54,617 bases of DNA from Saccoglossus kowalevskii (taxonomy: Eukaryota > Hemichordata > Enteropneusta > Harrimaniidae), in the NCBI RefSeq assembly GCF_000003605.2, contig NW_003136836.1:141279-195895 (forward strand), read 5' to 3'. Below are positions 44,061 through 54,617 of this stretch, piece by piece. Position 1 is the stretch's first letter. Every line of letters begins with the position of its first letter. The notes beneath the pieces are model-generated. The model searched no databases. It was not told the origin of the DNA and worked only from the letters and a program-made list of their open reading frames with translations. A program made the position numbers and the translations under genes.

Positions 44061-46514
44061 CAGAGCGTTTTTCTGACGTCAAAATGACGTACATGGACGA
44101 GCCAAATGTCGTTTAAATCGATAACTGTGTTTGGCTATCCATTCACCATCTACAATATAGTCAAACCTCTCAAATATATAATTTTTATTCATGGACGATT
44201 AGAGATCACACGATATCGACTCGAACGGCCTTTGCGTCACCCAATTTAAGTACGTCACGGAGGGAAATATTTCGTCGATAAAGGGTGCGATCTATAGGAA
44301 ATGCTCTGGACTCTATGATTTGATAAGGAAGAGACCCCTATGTTATCAGTCTCTACTAATACAGTATAAAGGCCTGTACACACAAAAACGATGTGTGCAT
44401 GGTCGTTGGCAAGCATTCGACAAAATAAATATGGAAGACAATTGTGTGTTTCGAAAGTTTAAAATCATAGATTAGACACATTTCATGTACTATATTTTTT
44501 AAAACTTAGACAAAAGAAAACTTAAGATTTGTAATAAGCTTTCTTGGTATGCGTATGACTGAATTGAATGTTGCTATTTTGTTGTATATAGACAAAAGTT
44601 TTCATCTGATGCAAAATAAAAAACAAATATTGATCTACCACTATGCCGAAGTGTAATCAGATTCACTGTAAAACAAATAACTTCCCGGGAAATCAATCAA
44701 TAAAATAATTGTCACTGAAACTGTCAGATGTTGTAATTCATGTCAAAACCACTGACACTGTGTTTGTCATGTGAAGATAACTCACCAGGAGAACACATCT
44801 ATGTATAGGGTGTGTCCGGTTAATAAATGCACCAATTAATTATTTCTCTGTCGAAGCCTTTCGTTTTGAGTAATAATATAACTGCTATATCTGAACAAAT
44901 TGTTACATTTCAACGTTTTCGGAAAAAATAAATTCACACTAATTATTTTCATAGAAGAATTGTTCTCAACTACATATTTTATGAAATCTCGTAATTCACA
45001 CTAATTAAAAAATCGATGTTACGTTAGATCGGGACTGTGATTAGATACAACATCCATGTGGTCATGTGACCGCTATGTAAATAAATCTTTTACTGAAGAT
45101 GCAAATCATTACTGTGAATGAATTGAAAAGAATACCACCTGTTTTGGAACATGTAGAATAAAAACAAGAAACGTAAAATTCACAGCGATTTTAGATAACT
45201 TTTTTTTTTAAATTTAAATTTATATTTTTGCACTTTCATCAGAAAATGTTGTTCGTCCGATAACATGTGCGAATTTAATAACAGTCGCTGTGACTGTTAT
45301 GTTAATCTACATTAAATCTACAAACTCTGAAAAAAATGTAAAGATCTGCTGAGTATCTGCTAAGTAGTACTTATTTGATTAATTATTTTGATGTCAAAAT
45401 TAAAACAAAGATATACACACCAATTTGCATAATAATAGCATAATAGTGGTGGGATTATTTTTTTTCAAATAAACATAAAAACTTATGTCACTAATGTTTT
45501 GACATCCAGTAAATTAGAGATGATAGGTAAGCACTAAAGATGTTTTAAAACTAGTGCATACTTGACTGTATGATTTGCTAATTATTTACTAGACATGGGA
45601 ATGTGCAAATTTAGTCATTACTACAATGCGGGTTGTTAATTTATGAAAGGTCTGAAACTTAAATAAAATAATTAGATATACTTATAGATTCCATAAAAAA
45701 TAAAAAGTTAATTCTGATTAACATGTACCAATGAATCTATTAAATTTTTAAATAAAAATGACATAATATTGGTTTAGAATCACAGTATCGCGTCTGAGTA
45801 GACCTTTTTCTTTTCTTTTCAGAATAGAACACATTTTGTTCAATTTTGGTGTTCTGTGTTGAAATGAATTTACTTGCGAATAGAGATTTACATTAGCGTG
45901 TGATAATGTAAAGCCATGACGTCATCAAAACCTCCAATTCTGATAGTGGTGATTTAAAATGTAGCTGTTAATACAGTATTAACCGAATTAGTCGGCAGTA
46001 TCCTTGAAATATATTGCGTATAAATGTATATATGCTTGTCAATTCCTCCTCACAAAACAAACTAAGGCGTGTCTAGAGTTAGTAGTACCTTGATGATTAT
46101 CACCCCAATTTTGGCCATGACGGTATAAACTGGCCAAAATTAGTTTTAGAACTTGTGTAATAGTACAATATTTTACGTCACTAATCCATGTAAAATCCAT
46201 GTAAACCAAGACAAAGACGAATTTCTCCACAAAATTCGCGGACATGTGCGTTACTGTGAAAGATGATGATGTCATGTGTTAATATGTTAGTGCGTATATA
46301 CTGTTTTTAAAAATTGTAAATGTACACGGCGAAACAACCCCGACATTAGAAGCTACTGACGTGGACACGGGTATATCCAATAAGATAATCGATATTTTCA
46401 GGTGTTTTGAATAATAGATTTACATTTAACTGTAAAGCAATCGCATATCTGAAGGTTTAAACAGATTATCTTTCGGTGTGTGAGTAAGTTCATTTGAGTA
46501 AGTTCATTGTACTC
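44061..46514. other. AT-rich spacer, no gene seen
   Basis: Long AT-rich sequence without splice-flanked ORFs or recognised repeats. If the PLAC8-like gene has a 3' UTR exon beyond the donor at 46516, it lies in this direction, but I cannot identify it. Confidence 0.4.
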
Positions 46515-46516
46515 AC

Positions 46517-46876
46517 CTAATCTCGGTCTATGAGGTCTCGTTTGGGGGCATCGCCGTGTTCCTTCAACTCCGTCGATTCTTGTGTCAAAGCACAGAGCGT
46601 GCAGAAACAGTGTATCAGATAGTCGCTGTTCTTAGTGCCCGTGATAGAATACTTCTCCCGTATATTTTCACGGGTCTTAGCTCCAAATATGCAATTCAGA
46701 ATGGGAATGAACACAGCGAGCCCGTAAATCACACAGCTTTCCCCAAATACCTCGGCGTTTCGACCAGCGACCAGACACGGACAGAAATACGTGTAGACAC
46801 AGAGACCAAGATCGCTGAAACAACCAAACAGTCCCTTGGTCCATTGGTTTGAATCGGCAGAGTGTTGGGCTGCCAT
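46517..46876 (-). CDS. PLAC8/cornifelin-like cysteine-rich protein
   Basis: A 119-residue protein whose coding region has no intron. It shows the PLAC8 pattern: FGCFSDLGLCVYTYFCPC, a characteristic Cys-Pro-Cys core, followed by LVAGRNAE. A hydrophobic stretch follows (CVIYGLAVFIPILNCIFGA), then R.NIREKY and the C-terminal HCFCTLCALTQESTEL. Length and order fit PLAC8, cornifelin and plant FWL/PCR relatives. The family is membrane-associated and linked to metal handling, cell size or differentiation; the specific role here is unknown. The first ATG of the frame is used, at 46876. On the minus strand the stop codon TAG is followed at once by GTGAGTAC, a strong donor-like sequence, so the exon may end exactly at the stop with a 3' UTR intron after it. 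Confidence 0.9.
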   Translation of the reverse strand: MAAQHSADSNQWTKGLFGCFSDLGLCVYTYFCPCLVAGRNAEVFGESCVIYGLAVFIPILNCIFGAKTRENIREKYSITGTKNSDYLIHCFCTLCALTQESTELKEHGDAPKRDLIDRD

Positions 46877-49800
46877 TCTGCTATGATGCCGTTAAATCGC
46901 GGAGGACTGGCGAATAATGACTTTGAAGGCGGAAGACCACTTTTAAATTAGTACACATCAACTACGAGTGTACACAGAATATATGCACGTCATCATGGCA
47001 ACGTGTTGAGGTCGTGATATTGAACAAACAAGCCATCATCATTTAATTTGTTCAAGTTTTCACATGTATACATATAAGGATAAGTTTATTTATACAATAA
47101 CGTTTTTTTGTAATTTGCATATCTTGAAATCTTAAATATGCGTACACACACCTACATGTGCAAATATACACACGTACCTTGGACAAACGCATCCAATGCC
47201 GGACTGTATCGCGTGAACTGCAAACATGTTAACTAATTTGCTTTACATTCTCTGTGCAGATTATATTCTCTAAATCTACCCCCCCCCAGAGTTGGTAATG
47301 GTCAACCCCTTACAAATACCTTGTATATATGTCACTCAAATAGTGTATCATTCACTTCTGTCATCACGTGCACTGTTTAACTATCTGTGTAACCATGGTA
47401 ATTGGAACTGTTGACGCGATGATGGGAGAGAGTGGACAACTATTAGGGATCAAAAACAAGTCTCGTGGCTCTCTCGCGCTCAACGAGATTTCGATGGTCA
47501 TTTGCGGTCTAAGGCTTATTAACAATCAAATCCAATGAGCACACAAAACATAAATGCGTTGAGTCTTAGTGGGCGTAAACAATCTTTTTTGTTTGCTTTT
47601 GTCACGACACCTATATATTTATCAAAAATAATCGACATATCTTTGAGGGTTGAGTAGAATAGATCACACTGGCTAAAATATATAACCTCTTGACTCGTTT
47701 ACAAGAGCCTGGGGGAACACCCATCAAATAACATCCTGGACCCGCGCCTTGTCAACCACACCTATTGTTTGTACAGACCAATCGCATTCGATTGATTTAA
47801 TCGAAATCGATATTTACACGTTCGATGCGCGTTATGTACTATTGCGTAAAGCGTAAAGACCTATGGGAAGGAGATTGGACGTCGTAGTGGTGAAAAACAT
47901 CACGTAGGATTCCACAAACGCGAAAGTATTTAGGGGGAAATATTTGGGGCAAATGTGCTTTACGCGTTTGATGATATTCAATTTCGATGAAGTAAGCGTA
48001 TTCAACCGCAATACTAGTATTCCCCTATCAAAGATAATCCTTTCGATGTGAGTTATGAAATACAGACATTCGTGTTCAAAATCAAATCGTTCGATTTTTG
48101 CGGCAGACGCTCGGCGCGCGTCTTTCACACAACTCACGAGATCTCGCAGTTGAACGGAAAATCAATTTTGCGTTTATCCTAGACTCGGTTTATCCTAGAG
48201 TGGAGGTTTAACATAACCTCGCTAAAACGACTATTGGGGGTGTTTGGCCATGGTGAGCTATTGATACAGAGGCGGGCGATATTTGATATTAGGCATGTGA
48301 TAACTGCATTCCTCGCTGATTGATACAAATCCTAATATTATGAAAACTTGAAAAAGAGGCCTACCTTACATATTATCTACCAAAAATGTAAAAATAGTGA
48401 GTTGTATTTTGTTATTTTTGATCAAATATTAAACAGCATGATTGAATCTCAGACAACTAATTATTAGTTGTCAGAGATTAAATCAACTACACTGCCTTCG
48501 CCATTTTAAAATCAGATAGTTTGGGCTAAAATTCCACTCAAATATTCAAGGATTAGTTATTATGGCAACATATTAAATAACATAGTTTAAAATAAAAGCA
48601 TGTCATTGCTTGCACCAATTTCTTTTTAATTAAATAGGCGTGTACATGTGACCCGCGGCATGATGTACGTTCTAATGATGGTGTGACACCTATATAATAT
48701 CAATGTTGGAACTTGACATTATTATGATCAACGCCTCGGATAGGGAAAGTATGTGGTCTGCTTATTGCTATAACGTGCAAACATGACACGAAGTTGCGGA
48801 ATTAGTTTATATATAAATACAACAATTTTCTGTTGTGTGTTATCCTCATACTAATTTCCATATATCGACGAACACATGATCGTGGTCTGTCACGTGGTCT
48901 GTGACACGCTGCAGTCGTTGCCAGCACATGTCACGTGATCCTTTTGATATGAAATCAACTGTTGTCACTTTGAACAAAATACATCCTCGTAATTAGCAAA
49001 TAATGATCAAGCCGGTAAAAATGGTGTTCATTTGGTTCAAAGTTCAGTAAAATAGTAGAATACTTCAAGAAATTGAAAACGCGACATTAGAAAATTGGGT
49101 AAAATATGGCGCTCAAAACATGAAGAAACTGAACATGGAGTCACGTGGTTACACTTCAATACTGTTCACACTCGATGTGCAAGTCACAAAAACGGAATAA
49201 AAAGTCAAAGACCAGAACAAGAACAAAAAAAAACCTATCAGCCCATCACAAGCGGTGATTTCAGTGTATTTCAAACGAGAAGTCATCACAAAAAATTTAG
49301 AATTATACTAAAGTCAGTCAGTTGTCGACATACATTAAATATGAAGATATCCACGCGCTCTAAAACGACGAAACGTCTCAATAACGTGACCGTTCAAAGC
49401 GTCGGTATTGTGATCTGTATTCATCCATTATTTGAGATTATATTCGTAGAGGTTTTACTAATATTTTAGATGAAAAACGACGACACATTTAAACGTAGTT
49501 GTCGAATCGTACGACATGGATTTCTTCACGAGTGGAGTGTGAACGAAGTGAGCTGGAACAATATATCTTGAAAATTCAAGAAATTGTCATTCTTACTGTG
49601 ACAATAGTTGCTAAGGCCAATCATGTGATTTGGCAGCCTGATTAGTTCTCCCTTCTACAGCATTACTGGTTTGGTAATCTCTAAATTTCTTTTAATGCCG
49701 CTAACCAGTAATAAAATTATTTTACATCGTATAGGTATTCTTTATTATTCTGTCATGTTATTAAATATATTAAATAATTATTTTATTTTTGTGTCTAGGG

Positions 49801-50700
49801 CGCAATTAGTCAGCTCGTTCAGCCCACCCAGAGACGATGAGGATTTTTGATTACATATATTGAATCAACATTACATTATATACCTATTCTGTCTAAATTC
49901 ATTGATTTCTTTTTCCAAGCCTTTTCCATGAACATCCGTGTTGTAAGATCTGAGAGTGAAAACTGTTTGTTTTTTATACAAACTTCTTGACTTCGCAATC
50001 GGCGGTTCGCACAATTGTTCACATTTAACCTTTGATGACAATGGTTAACGTGGTCCCTTGTCAAATTTCTTCTAATTTCAAAACTGCGACTCAGTATCAG
50101 TATCAAGCCGTCTAAACATCCTGGATCCCATTATTGTATAAAATTCTGAATCGATTAGTATCACTAACCCTCCTTTTATTCAATGGGCTAATTATACGCA
50201 TCATAAGTTATTATAAAAACAGTATAATCGACACAACGAACTCCTCTCCTGCCGCATTTTTTGAATATTTATACATTTTAAAAAGCAGTTTAATCCAACC
50301 AGCCAATCAACGAGCATAGTGGGAATTGATATCTTTGAAAATATCACACGATTTTGGCGAATATAGCCTACTGATTTGAATTGAGAAATTTATAAATATT
50401 TATAAAAATGATGGGAACGGGTTTGTTGTGTTGATAATACCTCGTGTACCAATACTTAGTTCGTCGCACGAGTATATTATGTTGCTTCAACCGATTACAT
50501 CATGGAAGGTACTAACGGAAGAAGCCACGACGCTATTGTTTTAGCGTTACCCTATGATCGTTTGTCAGTGTTGGTTCACGAACATTGTTCGTGTTAGCTT
50601 TTAGCACCTTCGTACAATGGGTTACGGTAATCTCGAGCATTCGGTAATATTCGGAGCATGTTCGGAAGCGATAGTCGAACCTCGCATGTACAATATTGAA
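46877..50700. other. Spacer, no gene seen
   Basis: It contains a palindrome at 48445-48479 and two CACGTG E-boxes at 48891-48896 and 48932-48937. The 124-codon ORF at 49095-49469 is basic and low in recognisable features, with no splice context; I do not call it a gene. Confidence 0.4.
48445..48479. repeat. Near-perfect palindrome
   Basis: AATCTCAGACAACTAAT, one base, then ATTAGTTGTCAGAGATT: 17-base arms with one mismatched pair and a single central base. It could extrude a hairpin or mark a small palindromic insertion. There is no terminator context, since this is a eukaryotic spacer. Confidence 0.8.
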
Positions 50701-50769
50701 AATGGCGTCTAGTTTGAATGCTGTTGTTCCCGGAATTCTTGGCGAATTTTAATGGAAAATTGTCAGATA

Positions 50770-50957
50770 TAACATTGATTGAAAAACAACTGATGAAATA
50801 TCGTGAATTTTGTATTTGTAATGGTAATAAGATTTAATCAATGATTGCTTGTGACGATTGCATTATTCAATGGTACCATTGTCAGTTCGTGGGTTTGGCG
50901 CCCGAAACTGTCGACATTTTTGACCACCGGGCATCGGCGAACACCAACAGCTAAGAT
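50770..50957 (+). pseudogene. Relic of a PHD zinc finger
   Basis: The frame from about 50796 reads KYREFCICNGNKI, then a TAA stop (50835-50837), then SMIACDDCIIQWYHCQF and VGLAPETVDIF. This follows the PHD pattern C-x-C ... M-I-x-C-D-x-C ... W-Y-H ... V-G-L. The in-frame stop interrupts it, the cysteine expected two residues after the histidine is displaced, and the last C-x2-C pair is missing before a second stop near 50955. It is probably a decayed gene copy or the PHD part of a transposon ORF. No splice sites were found. Confidence 0.55.
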
Positions 50958-53260
50958 AGTATTCAAACAAGAGCATGCCTAGACACTTTCTCTGTGATAA
51001 TTTGTTTAGGAGTCCTTATGAATTTTTGTTGTAGACACTCGAAATTGTGTTCTAGTTACAGTTGCTAATAATTAAAACATGTGAAATTTGTGAAGTCAAA
51101 CGTTCATCAGTTGAATTTCCGGTTGTGAAATACGTATTTTGACTTTTCACACCAAAACAAACCCAGTGCGCATGTGTTATGACCGTAGTTTCATAATGCG
51201 CATATATTTTATAGTCACATTAAAAAAATGGCGTGGTTATATCATACTCCGCTAACTCGTTACTTGTGTAAACAATCGCAAACAATCATCGACATCAAAG
51301 ATGGGCTAGACAATGTTCTTATCACGATTAATTTGGGTTGAAACAAAAGAAAATAAGCCAGTTAAGAGGCTTAAGTGGTCACTTCATAGGCGTCGTGGCT
51401 CTTTCTGTTAGTACCTTCCATGATTACATCAACGTGGAACCACGGCATTGCCATCAGAACACCTAAACCCCTAAACAAATTTAGGTAAACGTGTTTCTTT
51501 TGTTACTTTTACGTAATATAACATTTTCGACATTCGCTTGTTGTCTACATACGTAACGGCCCCGACAGAACGCGAGCGTCGGTTCTGTAACACCACGAGT
51601 TGCCTGAATATGACATAATACAAACAAAGTAAAACGAACTTCAACAACATTCAAGATAGACATTAAATTGTTACTTCGTTTCTTGGTGACCTCGAACGGT
51701 TGGTGTTAGGTGACTAACCTTTCTCATGCTTAACAATTCATAATTATAATATTTGTGACAGTATCGTAATTTTTATTTTTTCATGACTTATTTATGTTTA
51801 AGGTAGCGGGACTATTATTTGCATACTTGTTTTCATCTTCTAATTGTGACTAAATGACTACAAATAGACCCAGGAAAGTATATATTTTTAGAATCGCCAG
51901 ATTTCAAGCTTTTCACAAGTGTATTTTACATGCCCGTATCTGCATTCTACGACGCGTTACTCAATCAAAGGTGAAAAGACGATATTTTAAAATATGAACA
52001 TTAAAGTTACTTTTAGTTTTACAACCCATCCACTCTTACGTGTAATATTTAATTTCAACAACATAATATTGTGTCCGTAGATCACTTTAAATATTCTAAA
52101 TTTATAGGACAGTTCCCTTGTCATGTTGGCTATTTGATGGTGTTCACGTAACCTCGGTTTGAGATCTGCCATAAAATTGTGAGGGAGGACGGAAGATTTC
52201 ATCATAGTCACTGGTTACATACATATAATACAATAAATGAGCGTGTATTATAATTCTGTGTATAATTCTGGAAGGAAAAATGAAAACTTTTTATAAAAAT
52301 GTTAATTTGTCTTGACACAGAGGGAATATTTTTTGGAAGATTAAATTTGCAAAGTTGCTTTATCTAATACAAAAATGTTTGTGTCCTATTTCACTGTCCT
52401 TTACAACAAATGTATGTTTGCAATTTCCCCCCTGAAAACCTTTCGGATTTTGTAAGATCCATCCTTCACCGTAAAGTGATTACCATATAAATATGTATAA
52501 CTTTAATCACATTTTTGTGAATTATAATAATAGACCGCCACAACACAGTATCATCAAGATAAAATAGACGAATAAAGTCGTATGAATTGCCATAATTGGA
52601 TCACGGAATCAAAATGATCATCGTTCCTGGGTGGACTCCAACCACCTTAACATTATTTGCAGCGCACACTCGTGATTAAACAAAGTCTTGGCAATACTTT
52701 TTTTAATAACCGTTGGTACTTGAGTGATGCGTGGTCTGTTCTCTTTCTCTGGATAACGATCCTGAAATCATGTCGATAGAGGGCGTAATTCTAATCTGCA
52801 GACGTCACACGCAAGGTAAATGATGCGATATCTGACCTTAAGATTTTTTAAAATCAGTGATGAGTTTATAAATGTATCAAAGACGCATGTACTTTCAGAA
52901 ATGTTGGCGTAAATCTGCTGTATGAGAATCCATACTTTTCGTTTCATTATTTTCATGATGTTCAAATAATACCGCCCACAAAAAGACCAATTCCATGATA
53001 ACAACGATGCTGTACAACTACTACCACTTAATCATATATACTAGTAGTAAATTATTCGTAAAGACACCCGTCATGCGTGTTGTTGCTACACGTTCAAATT
53101 CACACATTTGTCTAAATGAGTAGCGGAATACCTGGCAACACAGAGACTCATTACTACACGCGATGCGCGTAGTGGAACAAACCCCTGTGTCTTGTAGTGG
53201 TTCAGCATTTGCGCTCATGACGCATTTTAAATTTTCAAAGTATATTGTCCCAGGTCACTA
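50958..53260. other. Spacer, no gene seen
   Basis: No open frame above about 80 codons and no recognised repeat copy. Open frames on the minus strand near 51987, 52768 and 53021 lack splice context or similarity I can name. Confidence 0.4.
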
Positions 53261-53261
53261 C

Positions 53262-53357
53262 CTCTACATAAATAGAGATGGATGAATGGATCGGAAACCG
53301 TAGAGCGGATATGCCTAAGACAACGAAATGAACCCCAGAACCAATTCATGGCAATCG
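53262..53357 (+). promoter_or_regulatory. Possible promoter and 5' UTR exon of the TRIM gene
   Basis: A TATA-like CTACATAAATAG lies near 53266. About 80 bases later, AATCG is followed by GTAAGTT, a good donor at 53358. A weak acceptor (AACGCAG) at 53921-53927 would join it to the TRIM exon. This is a plausible untranslated first exon, but not demonstrated. A second TATA-like TATTTATAT with CACGTG lies nearer the ATG at about 53885-53900. Confidence 0.25.
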
Positions 53358-53978
53358 GTAAGTTGGATTTAATTATTCAATAATCTTGATAATATTGGAA
53401 AAGTTGTTGTTAAAGTATAATATTCTTGATTATGATTTCCGTTCATGAAGTTACGATATATATATACTAGTTTTTAACTTTCTATGGAAAATATGGTATA
53501 TATCGTTCAAAAAATAAAATATTTGTTTCTGCTCCCTCATTTTTTTTTAATCTGGAACAAGGCCTCGTATACGTCAATGATTCGTAGATGTTACTTTATG
53601 ATGAATACCCATATGTTCATTGCAGTAACGTGATTGACGTTGACGCAGTCTTTCCCGGTAAATGGTCGTAATTCTTAGTATTTATGCCACATGGTCAGAT
53701 CAGTCGACCATACCTACTTATTGGGGGCGGTGTTACCAGGGAGTGCTCAACGTTGTATTGGCAAGGTCTTATGATATGTCAAATATTATAACCCCCGAAA
53801 TGTACATTTTTAATTTAAATTTACTATAATTGCAATCCATAACATCAAAACGCTTTCTTGTATAATGACGACATCCAATTTATTGTATTTATATCACGTG
53901 ATTATTGAACCGTGACACAAAACGCAGGCGGAAGTATTGTGTGATAAAACCAATAGTCAACAGTTGTCACGTCTCAAC

Positions 53979-54617
53979 ATGGCTACGGCAGAATCGAAAA
54001 TACTTGAAGAAATCGATGACAGCTTTCTTGTCTGTACGGTGTGTTCCGAGAGATACCGTAATGCTAAGATTCTACCGTGTCTGCACAGTTTCTGTGAGCA
54101 GTGTATCCACAAACTGGTACAGAAATCGGGAGGTAAGAATATACCCTGCCCAGTGTGTAGACGAGTTCATGACCTCCCAGAAGGAGCCAGTAGTGTGCAG
54201 TCGAACGTCTTTCTAAACGAGTTGGTCGTCTTACTTGGAAAACAAAAAGACAAAAAGACAAACGAAGTACAAACATGTGAAGGGTGTCAGCGAGATCCGA
54301 TGACCACCCACTGTATTGATTGTGCAATAGGACTTTGTGACGGTTGTATATCGACCCATAAACGACTTCCGTCTACGAAGTCCCATAACCTGATGTCACT
54401 ACAAACGTACCAGGCTGCAAAGTTAGCTGATATTGCTACGGTTCAACCACCTGTCTATTGTAGTCATCACCCTGGTAACCAACTGGAATTACATTGTGAT
54501 ACCTGTGATATTCCAATTTGCGTCGCGTGTACCGCTCTAAATCATAAATTAACTGAACATAATTGCCGATATCTGAAGGACGCTGCCTCCCAGTATGCCA
54601 CGGATTTGATCAAGTGA
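53979..54617 (+). CDS. TRIM-family E3 ubiquitin ligase, N-terminal part (cut by window edge)
   Basis: A putative RING-type ubiquitin ligase; 212 residues are visible. The RING finger is C3HC4: Cys19, Cys22, Cys34, His36, Cys39, Cys42, Cys57, Cys60 (VCTVCSERY, LPCLHSFCEQC, IPCPVCR). B-box 1 spans about 100-136 (CEGC ... CIDC ... CDGC ... H) and B-box 2 about 161-194 (CSHH ... CDTC ... CVAC ... H). The chain then enters what is normally a coiled coil. The start is the ATG in CTCAACATGG, which places the RING 18 residues in, as is usual. The window ends at AAGTGA: it reads as Lys-stop, but AA/GTGA is also the beginning of a splice donor. A stop here would remove the coiled coil, so I think the gene continues. 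The domain order resembles the large TRIM2/3/56/71-like sets of invertebrates. The C-terminal domain is not visible. Confidence 0.92.
   Translation: MATAESKILEEIDDSFLVCTVCSERYRNAKILPCLHSFCEQCIHKLVQKSGGKNIPCPVCRRVHDLPEGASSVQSNVFLNELVVLLGKQKDKKTNEVQTCEGCQRDPMTTHCIDCAIGLCDGCISTHKRLPSTKSHNLMSLQTYQAAKLADIATVQPPVYCSHHPGNQLELHCDTCDIPICVACTALNHKLTEHNCRYLKDAASQYATDLIK

Noticed and set aside
49095-49469. 124-codon plus-strand ORF
   Set aside because: No recognisable motif, splice signals or conserved pattern; it is within the range of chance in a large AT-rich spacer.

Overview
The window is nuclear DNA from an AT-rich, intron-rich animal. All genes are spliced at GT-AG sites. A tripartite-motif gene and an LDLa-bearing DEG/ENaC gene, together with dense small non-autonomous transposons, suggest an invertebrate bilaterian, probably marine (for example a hemichordate, amphioxus-like animal or lophotrochozoan). 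The sequence alone does not fix the phylum.

Layout. (1) 289-1064, plus strand: the last two exons of an unrecognised gene, with a poly(A) signal. It is followed by a 30-bp minisatellite (about 1150-2240) carrying about 34 octamer motifs. (2) 2.3-9.3 kb: no gene, but a ZNF143/STAF-like promoter motif, degenerate tandem repeats and MITEs. (3) 20931-9395, minus strand: a complete cytosolic aspartyl-tRNA synthetase gene in 15 coding exons (532 residues by my phase-checked splice model). Its introns hold a LINE remnant and several inverted-repeat elements. (4) 21-26.8 kb: spacer with a 73-bp minisatellite and one long ORF of unknown meaning. (5) 26897-38551, plus strand: a 13-exon DEG/ENaC-family channel gene (626 residues) with three LDL-receptor class A repeats, each on its own phase 1-1 exon. 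An 82-bp minisatellite grew out of its first exon/intron boundary, and one intron holds a partial exon duplication inside a 12-bp microsatellite. (6) 38.6-46.5 kb: spacer with MITEs, a long hairpin element and a 21-bp repeat. (7) 46876-46517, minus strand: a PLAC8/cornifelin-like gene with an uninterrupted coding region. (8) 47-53.9 kb: spacer with a PHD-finger relic and a palindrome. (9) 53979-window end, plus strand: the first coding exon of a TRIM protein (RING, B-box 1, B-box 2), cut by the window edge.

The genes are unrelated housekeeping, membrane and ubiquitin-ligase genes and form no pathway. The unusual content is architectural: LDLa repeats in a DEG/ENaC ectodomain, a channel whose second membrane segment lacks the usual G-x-S pore motif, and repeat expansion at exon edges that multiplies splice-like signals.
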